Assembly (NCBI GenBank): GCA_041688615.1
Contig: JBDNHU010000477.1
Coordinates: forward strand, 1 to 27,015
DNA: 27,015 nt
Source of the DNA: M30B19 sp041688615
GTDB lineage: Bacteria > Planctomycetota > Planctomycetia > Pirellulales > Pirellulaceae
Direction: 5' to 3'
Both the position numbers and the translations under genes were made by a program. Position 1 is the first letter of the stretch, and each line of letters starts with the position of its first letter. The notes under the pieces were generated by a model. The model had not been told where the DNA came from. It saw nothing but the letters and a program-made list of their open reading frames with translations, and did not search any database. Shown here in pieces: positions 17,821-25,373 of the stretch.

Positions 17821-18731
17821 TCGGCTATTCGATTGCAATTTGCACTTGGAATCGAGCGGAACTATTGCGACGCACTTTAGATTCTTTGGCCACGCTTCGC
17901 GGTATTAACGATTCTGATGTGGAGGTGCTTGTCGTCAATAATGCGTCCACGGACAACACCCTAGATGTGCTGCAGAGTTTCCAGGAAAGCTTGCCGTTGC
18001 GTTTTGTTCAAGAGAATCAACAGGGACATTGCTTTGCCAGGAACCGAGCGGTGATGGAGGTCACGGGCGACATCATTCTGTGGACCGACGATGATGTTCA
18101 ACTGAATGAAAATTGGTTGAATGCCTATCGCGAACAAATCCAACGTCAGCCAGAGATTTCTTTCTGGGGCGGTCAGATACGTCCCCAATTTTTGCAACCG
18201 CCTCCTGCATGGCTCTTGAAAAACTGGGAAAATTTGGCCGGTTGTTATGCGACTAGGGAGTTAGGTGATTGCGAAATTGATTTAGATCGCGATCATTTAC
18301 CGTACGGCGCAAATTTCGCGGTCCGTCGACAGATGTGCTTGGCTTATCCTTTTGATATCAAACTGGGCCGAGTTGGCAGTGGAATGGTTGGCGAAGATGA
18401 ACGTGATTTTCTTTTGCGACTGATCCAACAAGGGCATCAAGGAAAATGGGTGCCCGCCGCAAATCTTATGCATTTGATACCTGCTGGGCGAATGACCTTG
18501 GAATACATTGCATCCTACTACGCCGGTCAAGCAGAAGTCCAATGGAAAAAGCGAGGGCAGTCACCATGCAGTGTGCCCGATTTTGATACCCAACAGTTTG
18601 CTTCGGCGGCAGCGTATCACGATTTCTGGTTCCGCTGGACTTTCTATTTTCGAAGTTCTAACGTTTGGTTAAACCATAAGATGAAGTCTGCAATTTTTCA
18701 CCGCTGGGCGGAACTTTCATCGGGTTGCTAA
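17817..18731 (+). CDS. family 2 glycosyltransferase
   Basis: A 304-residue inverting GT2. The N-terminal GT-A nucleotide-binding region reads SIAICTWNRAELLRRTLDSL at 5-24 and EVLVVNNASTDNTLDVL at 36-52. The metal site is TDDD at 90-93. The acceptor/base region is GEDERDFLLRL at 192-202. There are no membrane segments, so it is probably a single-addition transferase acting at the membrane surface. It overlaps the upstream GT4 gene by 4 bases and closes the plus arm. The C-terminal part (about 245-304) is rich in Trp, Phe and His and has no evident domain. Convergent with the peptidase-like gene 298 bases on. Confidence 0.92.
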   Translation: MIGYSIAICTWNRAELLRRTLDSLATLRGINDSDVEVLVVNNASTDNTLDVLQSFQESLPLRFVQENQQGHCFARNRAVMEVTGDIILWTDDDVQLNENWLNAYREQIQRQPEISFWGGQIRPQFLQPPPAWLLKNWENLAGCYATRELGDCEIDLDRDHLPYGANFAVRRQMCLAYPFDIKLGRVGSGMVGEDERDFLLRLIQQGHQGKWVPAANLMHLIPAGRMTLEYIASYYAGQAEVQWKKRGQSPCSVPDFDTQQFASAAAYHDFWFRWTFYFRSSNVWLNHKMKSAIFHRWAELSSGC

Positions 18732-19029
18732 TCGGCTGCACGGCGATGGGTCCGCAGGCATTGTCATTTGCGAAAAGGTAACCCGCCGTGTCGCTCTTGG
18801 TAACGCTTGAAATAGCAAATCTGCAACGCCATTAACCAGTACCGAGAAACCGTGTTGCTACTCTACTTGCCAGACAGCAAGTGGTTGTCGCCCTCTGGCA
18901 ATCCGTCTTGCTGGTCTACAGCTTCATCAGACATACTGCTTCAGAAGTCTAAAACTGGGCGACGCAACTGAACTTGGGTTTGGGGGTTCCGGTGGATCAA
19001 GACTTCAAAGGTGTTGCAAAGCAACGATC
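18732..19029. other. convergent gap without clear terminator
   Basis: The 298-base gap lies between the GT2 (+) and peptidase-like (-) stops. A small hairpin (ACTTGC, CAGACA loop, GCAAGT at 18865-18882) is the only tidy one and lacks a U-run. No gene or repeat was seen. Confidence 0.5.
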
Positions 19030-20526
19030 TTAAGGAAGCAATCGCGCTATCGCGACGGTGATTAAAAAGCTGTAGGGCAATAGGAACCACTGGCAGCGAG
19101 TTGGACGAATACTGCTTTTGCCACAGAGACTGTTAGCGACCAAGAGCAAAGTCGGGAAGATCAGGATTTGGGAGACGCAAAACCAATGACCACAGTAGAC
19201 GCCGATGAGTCCAAAAATCGCCATACACTCCCAAAGCGAGACCTTACCCGGGCTGGATTCGGTTTGTGGGTTGATCTGATTCTCTACTTGTGCTGCTGGT
19301 TCTTCGTGCTTTTGAGTGGTTTCCACGGCCATGCCCAACAGGTGTTGGTTTGAAGTGCCAATCGCATCTGCGTCCTTGGGATCGACTGCTGGTGTTCCCG
19401 TTTTCGGTGCGGCGTCACCTTCAATTGGTTCGATGTTTTTGGATAACTGGCTAAACATTGACTTGGGCAGATCTTCTCCGGTCGGCTGAGCAAGTGTGTC
19501 GCTTCCATCACGATTAGCATTGTCCAGCATTAAAGCCATGAATGCCTTTAAGAAGCCAAAGACCAAAATTCCGCACACCAGCGCAATGGCCAAGCTTAGG
19601 AATTGCCCCATCAGGGTTGTCAGTGCGTCACGCAAGTTTTCCGAAGGGATAGAAACCAGCAAGTAATCAAAAGTCGAGGCAAGGGAGCGAGTGGAGGGAG
19701 TTAAAAAGGAGAAGCGATTCCAAATATTGGTTTCCAAGTTCTTGTCGATATAGGGTCCTAACCACAGTTTGTAGGTCAAGGGAAGCAAGAGTCCAGCACC
19801 CGCTACCCAAGCGATCAAGCGAACGGGTACGCGATTTTGGTCGTAATTGATCCAGGCAATTGCCATCAGCGTTGACATCAAGACAACGAAGTAAAAGTAC
19901 AAGACGATACTGGCGGCCGGTGAAGCATTCATTAACCAGAAATGCCAATTGCCACGATAAGGTATCACTTGCGGCAGGCCCAGGCCGTTGATCTGGACTG
20001 TCATCATAAACAAAATCAAACCGCAAGTCGCGGTCAAGGTTTCGACCAACGGGTAGCGGCCGGAAATCGGTAAACGGCACTTGAAGCAACGCCCTCTTAG
20101 CAGTAGCCAGCCGACAATCGGAATATTATCTTGGCTACGAATCTTCGTATTACACCACACGCAGTGTGAACCCTTGGCGCTTAGTGACTTGCCCAAAGGC
20201 ATTCGGTAGACAACCACATTTAAGAAACTGCCGATCGACGCACTGAATGCAACGACCCACCAGAGCAGCAGAATTTCGACGATGCGTTCCTGGCAAACCC
20301 ACGAGATCATGTTTGGGAAGAATCGACCGCTGGGGTCGTCTAATTGCAGCCAGCGGATACTAAGTGGAATGCTGACCGCAAGGAACAATGCAGTCAAGCC
20401 GACGACCACCAGCACGATACATAGACCGGGAAAATGGCCAAGCTTAAACGGTCGCCTTCGTTTATGCTGCCGCTTCAGAGGCTTAGGCAGCAACGTTTGC
20501 TCTTGCGATTGGGCCTCTGATTCCAA
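19030..20526 (-). CDS. prepilin peptidase (A24) homologue, motif-deficient
   Basis: A 498-residue membrane protein related to type IV prepilin peptidases (PilD). The conserved methylase-side block is present: GSFLNVVVYRMPLG at 99-112, zinc-type cysteines Cys122/Cys125 and Cys147/Cys150, then SGRYPLVETLTA. The first peptidase aspartate is probably Asp229 in INYDQNRVP. The second, normally in a GxGD motif, is not seen. A hydrophilic insertion (about 336-427) sits just before the place, and the matching segment reads LWECMAIFGLIGVYCGHW, with Glu433 near the site. It may be inactive, altered, or a methylase-only form. The TTG start has a GGGAG 7 bases upstream. The other protein of this kind in the window is the DUF1559 prepilin-like protein, a possible substrate, but the two are not adjacent. 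Confidence 0.8.
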   Translation of the reverse strand: MESEAQSQEQTLLPKPLKRQHKRRRPFKLGHFPGLCIVLVVVGLTALFLAVSIPLSIRWLQLDDPSGRFFPNMISWVCQERIVEILLLWWVVAFSASIGSFLNVVVYRMPLGKSLSAKGSHCVWCNTKIRSQDNIPIVGWLLLRGRCFKCRLPISGRYPLVETLTATCGLILFMMTVQINGLGLPQVIPYRGNWHFWLMNASPAASIVLYFYFVVLMSTLMAIAWINYDQNRVPVRLIAWVAGAGLLLPLTYKLWLGPYIDKNLETNIWNRFSFLTPSTRSLASTFDYLLVSIPSENLRDALTTLMGQFLSLAIALVCGILVFGFLKAFMALMLDNANRDGSDTLAQPTGEDLPKSMFSQLSKNIEPIEGDAAPKTGTPAVDPKDADAIGTSNQHLLGMAVETTQKHEEPAAQVENQINPQTESSPGKVSLWECMAIFGLIGVYCGHWFCVSQILIFPTLLLVANSLCGKSSIRPTRCQWFLLPYSFLITVAIARLLP

Positions 20527-20899
20527 CGGTTTACTCCCGATTCAAGTTTCGTTACCGATTTGATTGAACGTTACCTTGTACAACTGTTACTTATGTTTCA
20601 AAGGCGTCAGTTTATCAAGGGCAATCAGTCTTGTAAAAAGGTTTCCTGGCGAAAACTGCGTTAGGTATCGATCTTTCCCACTGGTTAAATCTAAACGGCT
20701 AGGTCCATTGAGTGTTCCAGGACAGATGACTTGGTTGCTTTGGAACATTGACGACTGGTTGGAAGCTTGAAAAAGCCCTTAAATTCGGTACCCATTTCGT
20801 CGAGGGGCTTCTCTGACTAAATTGGTAACAATCGCCATGGTTACACCGATGGTGAATCTCGCCAGTTTGTTATCCAAGCAAGAGTAAGAAAAGAGTCTG
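20527..20899. other. divergent promoter region
   Basis: The 373-base gap lies between the peptidase-like gene (-) and the cysteine dioxygenase gene (+) and should hold both promoters. No convincing gene, repeat or binding site can be named. Confidence 0.55.
20534..20538 (-). promoter_or_regulatory. ribosome-binding site for TTG start
   Basis: GGGAG on the minus strand stands 7 bases ahead of the TTG at 20526 and supports this unusual start for the peptidase-like gene. Confidence 0.65.
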
Positions 20900-21388
20900 A
20901 TGTTAGGTGGTTTAGTCAAATTAATTCGCTATATGGATTCCTTAAGTGGTCCAGCTGATTTGAAAACAGTCGAACGCCTACTGTTGGAGAGCGACGTGAC
21001 GCCGCAGGACATGGTGGAGGCATGCAAGTTTGACAGCCGCCGTTATGCTCGTAACCTTTTGGCAAAGTCGGATTGGTACCAACTGCTGGTCATCTGTTGG
21101 CGAAGCGGGCAAAGTTCACCCATTCACGATCATATTGGCACCGCCTGCGGGGTCCGTGTGATCGCGGGTTCGGCAACCGAAACTGTTTATAAAGAAACGG
21201 CTAATGGACGAGTCCGTCCTGTCAGTAGCCAAGTGATTCCAGCCGGTTCGGTCATCTTAAGCGAAGATGAAGATATTCATTTGATTACCAATCAAGATTC
21301 AGAACAAGGGTTGGTAACATTACATTTGTATACGCCGCCCTTGCAAATGCGATTTTATCAAATGGAAGGGGATTGGAGCGATAGTTAG
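20900..21388 (+). CDS. cysteine dioxygenase, Arg- and Cys-type
   Basis: A 162-residue cupin of the cysteine dioxygenase family, which oxidises L-cysteine with O2 to cysteine sulfinate at a mononuclear iron. Iron ligands are His76 and His78 in SPIHDH and His127 in DIHLITN. The carboxylate-binding arginine of true cysteine dioxygenases is kept in RRYARNL (Arg51), unlike the glutamine of mercaptopropionate-type enzymes. Cys83 (in GTACGV) falls at the position of human Cys93, and Tyr144 (HLYTPP) at Tyr157. This is the pair that crosslinks in mammalian enzymes; most bacterial ones have Gly instead of the Cys. It is shorter than the human enzyme (about 200) at both ends. It lies just ahead of oleC on the same strand. 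A role in sulfur or taurine metabolism, or supply of a sulfonate head group, is not shown. Confidence 0.9.
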   Translation: MLGGLVKLIRYMDSLSGPADLKTVERLLLESDVTPQDMVEACKFDSRRYARNLLAKSDWYQLLVICWRSGQSSPIHDHIGTACGVRVIAGSATETVYKETANGRVRPVSSQVIPAGSVILSEDEDIHLITNQDSEQGLVTLHLYTPPLQMRFYQMEGDWSDS

Positions 21389-21506
21389 AATACTATCTGT
21401 CATTTCCCAACGCGACAAAGCGAGTCGCTCGAGAGTGTTGTTGTATTGAATGAGGTGCGACCCGAAGGTGCCGCCTTGGCAACGCTACAAAATCAGTCCA
21501 AGCCGC

Positions 21507-21512
21507 AGGGAG
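21507..21512 (+). promoter_or_regulatory. ribosome-binding site deciding oleC start
   Basis: AGGGAG stands 9 bases before an in-frame GTG at 21522 and favours it over the upstream ATG at 21450, which has no such site. Confidence 0.55.
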
Positions 21513-21521
21513 TATCTTTCA

Positions 21522-23228
21522 GTGTCATCGCCATTCGAAAAAATTGATGCTGCTGGGTTGTCTAATGTATCTGAATTGCTATCTCTGGCTGCCCGTCAAG
21601 TTCCGGACCATACCGCGGTTGCAGTAGCAAAGCGACGCATGGGTCCGACAGAATTTGACTGGGACGTGATCACGTATGCCCAGTTGGATCAGCGAGCGAC
21701 GGAAGTTGCCAAAGGCCTTCTTGAGAGTGGGATTCCGAAAGGATCGCGTTTAGCTTTGATGGTCAAACCCGGCGTCGAATTCATCAGTTTGGTGTTTGGG
21801 ATGATGCGGGCTTCCATGGTTCAGATATTGATTGATCCTGGAATGGGACGGTCCAATATGATTCATTGTTTGCAAAGCACCGATCCCGAAGGATTTGTGG
21901 CGATTCCGTTGGCGCACGTCGCGCGTTGCGTGTTTCGCAAACGATTTCCTAATGCGATTCATAACGTGACGGTGGGTAAGCGTTGGTTTTGGGGCGGAAG
22001 GACTTATCAGCAAATTCTAGAAATCGGTCGGGCTTCCAAACTGACCATTGGGGTGAACCGTGTAGACGATGCCGCAGCGATTATCTTTACCACCGGCAGT
22101 ACCGGACCTCCCAAAGGCGTTGCCTATACGCACAAAATGTTCATAGGCCAGGCGACTCAGATTCGCGATTATTACGACATACAACCTGGAGGTGTCGACC
22201 TTTCGGGATTTCCGTTATTCGCTTTATTCAATATCGGGATGGGCATGACGACGGTGATTCCGCAAATGGATCCGACTCGTCCAGCGGATGTCAATCCACA
22301 AAACATTATCGACGCGGTTAATCACTGGAAGGCAGATCAAAGTTTCGGATCGCCTGCGCTTTGGAATACGGTTAGCCTGCACTGTGAGAAAAATTCCATT
22401 CGACTGCCGACATTAAAACGAGTGTTTTCGGCGGGGGCGCCGGTTCCACCCCATGTTTTAGAACGAGTGAAAAAAGTGATCGCCGATGATGGCGAGATTT
22501 ATACGCCCTACGGCGCGACCGAATCGTTGCCCGTGGCTTCCAATAGTGCGTCGGTAATCTTGGGGCAGACCGCAGAAAAGTCGAAAATTGGGGCGGGAAC
22601 CTGCGTTGGTGGACGTTTTCCGGGTATCCAATGGAAGGTGATTCGCATTTCAGACGATCCCATTCAAACGTTGGATCAGTGCAGTGAATTATCGCAAGGC
22701 GAGATCGGCGAATTGATGGTGACCGGTGACGTGGTTAGCCAATCTTATGTCACCAGCGAGCAGGCAAATGCGTTGCACAAGGTGAAAGATGGTGCCACGG
22801 TTTGGCACAGGATGGGAGATGTGGGATACTTGGACCAAGAAGAACGGTTTTGGTTCTGTGGTCGCAAAGGCCATCGAGTCATTTGTGGCGGGAAGACGTT
22901 GTACACGATTCCGGTCGAGGCGATCATCAACGAACACGCTGCGATTTATCGTTCGGCACTGGTGGGTGTAGGACCCATCGGGAACCAAATTCCGGCCGTC
23001 GTGCTACAGCCTTGGAGTCAGCATTTCCCGAAATCGAAGGATCAGGAGCGTGATTTGCTAAACCAGATCCGTGAAATGGCAGATGGTCACGATCTTACCA
23101 GTCAGATCCAGCATTATTTTGTAATGCAAAAATTGCCGGTGGACATTCGTCACAACTCGAAGATCTTTCGCGAAAAAATCGCGATCTGGGTGGCCAAAAA
23201 AATGCACCGGCAAATACCTGGGATTTGA
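21522..23228 (+). CDS. oleC: OleC-type AMP-dependent beta-lactone synthetase
   Basis: A 568-residue acyl-adenylating enzyme of the OleC group, which activates a beta-hydroxy acid with ATP and closes it to a beta-lactone on the way to long-chain olefins. The adenylate-loop reads FTTGSTGPPKGVAYTH (TTGSTGPPKG at 190-199), the form typical of OleC. YGATE is at 330-334. MGDVGYLD at 431-438 and FCGRKGHRV (447-453 for GRKGHRV) are characteristic of OleC. The start chosen is GTG 21522, with AGGGAG before it; from the ATG at 21450 the protein would be 24 residues longer. Alternatives are a general acyl-CoA ligase, but the two loop sequences argue against it. It is followed 114 bases later by oleD. OleA and OleB are not visible, so the start substrate and fate of the lactone are open. 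Confidence 0.9.
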   Translation: MSSPFEKIDAAGLSNVSELLSLAARQVPDHTAVAVAKRRMGPTEFDWDVITYAQLDQRATEVAKGLLESGIPKGSRLALMVKPGVEFISLVFGMMRASMVQILIDPGMGRSNMIHCLQSTDPEGFVAIPLAHVARCVFRKRFPNAIHNVTVGKRWFWGGRTYQQILEIGRASKLTIGVNRVDDAAAIIFTTGSTGPPKGVAYTHKMFIGQATQIRDYYDIQPGGVDLSGFPLFALFNIGMGMTTVIPQMDPTRPADVNPQNIIDAVNHWKADQSFGSPALWNTVSLHCEKNSIRLPTLKRVFSAGAPVPPHVLERVKKVIADDGEIYTPYGATESLPVASNSASVILGQTAEKSKIGAGTCVGGRFPGIQWKVIRISDDPIQTLDQCSELSQGEIGELMVTGDVVSQSYVTSEQANALHKVKDGATVWHRMGDVGYLDQEERFWFCGRKGHRVICGGKTLYTIPVEAIINEHAAIYRSALVGVGPIGNQIPAVVLQPWSQHFPKSKDQERDLLNQIREMADGHDLTSQIQHYFVMQKLPVDIRHNSKIFREKIAIWVAKKMHRQIPGI

Positions 23229-23342
23229 CTTAGGATTGATTGGGTAAGGGGTGACGGAATAATGTGTATTGATTTGTAATGTGGGCTGTGGTCGCATGTG
23301 GCAACCTTTTTCATTTTTCTACCTAGGATTGAACTTTAGAAC

Positions 23343-24542
23343 ATGAGAGCATTGGTCACTGGAGGCGGAGGATTCTTAGGGCGAGCGATCGTGCGGCAGT
23401 TGCTGTACCGTGGCGATGAAGTTGTCGTGCTTGGGCGAAATGCCTATCCAAAGTTGGAAAAGCTTGGGGTTAAGGTTGTCCAAGGCGACGTTCGTGACGA
23501 AAAAATAGTCAATCAGGTTTGTGACGGTGTGAACACAGTTTTTCACACGGCGGCGATTGCCGGAATCTGGGGACCGTGGGAGATGTTCCATTCGATCAAT
23601 ACGGTTGGGACTAGAAATGTCGTCGACGCCTGCGTAAAAAACGATGTGCAGAAATTGATCTACACCAGTTCGCCAAGCGTCGTGTTTCATGGTGGTGATC
23701 AAAGTGGCATTAATGAAGATACACTGTATCCCAAAACGTATCTTTGTCATTATTCACACACCAAAGCATTAGCCGAACAACATGTGCTGGACAGTCATGA
23801 TAAGACCAAGTTGTTGACTTGCGCCCTTCGCCCGCATCTAATTTGGGGGCCAGGCGACCATCATTTGATTCCTCGGCTGATCGAACGTGCGTCACGCAAC
23901 AAACTCAAACGCGTTGGGGACGGGACCAATAAGGTCGATATGATTTACGTTGACAATGCCGCCGCCGCCCATTTGCAAGCGGCGGATGCATTGGGGCATG
24001 CATCGCCACTGGGTGGACGAGCCTATTTTGTGAGTGAAGGCGAACCGGTCAACCTTTGGATGTGGATCAATGAAATCTTGATGTTGGCCAGTATGCCGCG
24101 TATCAAGCGTTCGGTCTCATTTCGCACCGCCTATAATGCCGGTCGCGCCCTTGAAATGACTTACGAATGGATGAAATGGTGGAACCATGAACCGATGATG
24201 ACTCGGTTTCTTGCCAGCCAGTTGGCCCACAGTCACTACTATGATATTTCGCGGGCCAGGAACGACTTTGGGATGCGTTCGGTAGTCTCCTTCGAAGAAG
24301 GCATGGATCGATTAGGACGTTACCTGACCGGGGAAAAATCGATCGCGGATCAGACATTGCCCTACAATCGCAGTAAAACGGAGATGGAATCGGCTAGACA
24401 GGTCCAGAATGACCGTAGCCTAAAGCCAGACGTTGTCGATGACGATCTGGAGGGAATGGAAGAAGACGGAGCAGATTTTGACGATTACAGCGACGACGCA
24501 ATCGACAATGATCAACAGGATTCGTCGGACAAGCTTGATTAG
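23343..24542 (+). CDS. oleD: OleD-type NAD(P)-dependent reductase
   Basis: A 399-residue extended short-chain dehydrogenase/reductase similar to OleD, which reduces the beta-keto acid made by OleA to a beta-hydroxy acid. Nucleotide-binding loop is TGGGGFLG at 6-13. The block TSSPSVVF at 108-115 carries the catalytic serine and is typical of OleD/3-beta-HSD-like enzymes. Tyr137 and Lys141 (YSHTK) complete the catalytic set. RPHLIWGPGDHHLIPRLIERA lies further on. The last 34 residues (366-399) form a tail with 17 Asp/Glu, not part of the fold and unusual for the family. The ATG has only a weak AGGA upstream. The neighbour is oleC on the same strand. The alternative, a nucleotide-sugar epimerase or steroid dehydrogenase, fits less well because of the OleC partner. 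Confidence 0.9.
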   Translation: MRALVTGGGGFLGRAIVRQLLYRGDEVVVLGRNAYPKLEKLGVKVVQGDVRDEKIVNQVCDGVNTVFHTAAIAGIWGPWEMFHSINTVGTRNVVDACVKNDVQKLIYTSSPSVVFHGGDQSGINEDTLYPKTYLCHYSHTKALAEQHVLDSHDKTKLLTCALRPHLIWGPGDHHLIPRLIERASRNKLKRVGDGTNKVDMIYVDNAAAAHLQAADALGHASPLGGRAYFVSEGEPVNLWMWINEILMLASMPRIKRSVSFRTAYNAGRALEMTYEWMKWWNHEPMMTRFLASQLAHSHYYDISRARNDFGMRSVVSFEEGMDRLGRYLTGEKSIADQTLPYNRSKTEMESARQVQNDRSLKPDVVDDDLEGMEEDGADFDDYSDDAIDNDQQDSSDKLD

Positions 24543-24613
24543 GTGTTCGGCTTTGGAAAGGATTTTGAAAGGGGTTTGATGGTTATTTTTGTTATCATGG
24601 GGACGAGTTGCAC

Positions 24614-24680
24614 AGGCAAAGATGTTTTGGTTTAGGTAGAGATGTTTTGTTAGGCAGAGATGTTTTGTTAGGCAGATATT
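24614..24680. repeat. degenerate 18-bp tandem repeat
   Basis: Units of the form AGGCAGAGATGTTTTGTT occur head to tail: a 20-base variant at 24614-24633, then 24634-24651 (AGGTAGAGATGTTTTGTT), 24652-24669, and a fourth that breaks down after AGGCAGAT. It fills part of the gap between oleD and dcd, in the likely leader of dcd. Confidence 0.85.
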
Positions 24681-24751
24681 ATTTGATCGCTGACCAAGGC
24701 GGTTGGATCTGCGTTGGGTTTTGGTACTTTAATTTTTGGGATGATTGAAAC

Positions 24752-25321
24752 ATGATTCTTTCCGGATCCGAGATCGAAAAGCGAATGGGTACGGACATCA
24801 AGATCGACCCCTTTGATCCAGCGAATATCAATCCGAACAGTTACAACTTGACTTTGCACCACGAATTGTTGGTCTATGAAGAAGTTGTGTTGGATATGAA
24901 AAAGTTGAACCGCGTTCAAAGGATGGAAATACCGGAATCAGGCCTAGTGTTGGAACCGCGGCGTCTCTATTTGGGCCGGACGGTTGAACGAACCGAAACT
25001 TACGATTTGGTACCGATGATTGAAGGACGTTCCAGCGTTGGTCGACTGGGTTTGTTCGTGCATGTGACCGCGGGTTTTGGAGATGTCGGTTTTAAAGGTT
25101 ATTGGACGTTGGAAATGTTCGCCGTACAACCGGTTCGAGTGTATGCGGGGGTTTCGATTTGCCAGATTTTTTATCACCAGATTTTAGGCGAGTACCAAGA
25201 GTACAAGAGCGACAAGTATCAAAATAATCGCGATATTCAACCAAGTATGCTCTTCAAGGAATTGGTCCCTCAAGAAGAAGTCGATCCTCAATTGGAATTG
25301 AAATTCGAAAAGCATGACTAG
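24752..25321 (+). CDS. dcd: dCTP deaminase, bifunctional-type
   Basis: A 189-residue trimeric-type dCTP deaminase of the dUTPase superfamily. It deaminates dCTP and supplies dUMP or dUTP for thymidylate synthesis. Conserved features: NPNSYNLTL (27-35), EGRSSVGRLGLFVHV at 91-105, and the catalytic glutamate Glu121 in WTLE. The loop TAGFGDVGF at 106-114 follows the form TAGF-D-GF of enzymes that both deaminate dCTP and hydrolyse dUTP (as in Methanocaldococcus and Mycobacterium), in contrast to the TAHRID-GW of E. coli. A C-terminal YKSDKYQNNRDIQPS block (151-165) supplies the lid over the nucleotide. So the product may be dUMP directly; no separate dut is in this window. It is convergent with dnaE2, 52 bases away. 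Confidence 0.93.
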   Translation: MILSGSEIEKRMGTDIKIDPFDPANINPNSYNLTLHHELLVYEEVVLDMKKLNRVQRMEIPESGLVLEPRRLYLGRTVERTETYDLVPMIEGRSSVGRLGLFVHVTAGFGDVGFKGYWTLEMFAVQPVRVYAGVSICQIFYHQILGEYQEYKSDKYQNNRDIQPSMLFKELVPQEEVDPQLELKFEKHD

Positions 25322-25373
25322 ATTTGGCAAGGCTGAAACGGGGCTGGCAAATGCTTACGGCAATGTACTGTCG

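Noticed and set aside
18865..18882. Hairpin as terminator for the GT2 or peptidase-like gene
   Set aside because: Six-pair stem without a U-run, so listed only as a note.
20773..20810. Possible terminator (AAGCCC ... GGGCTT)
   Set aside because: Only six pairs with a long loop, no U-run, and placed in a divergent promoter gap where a terminator is not expected.
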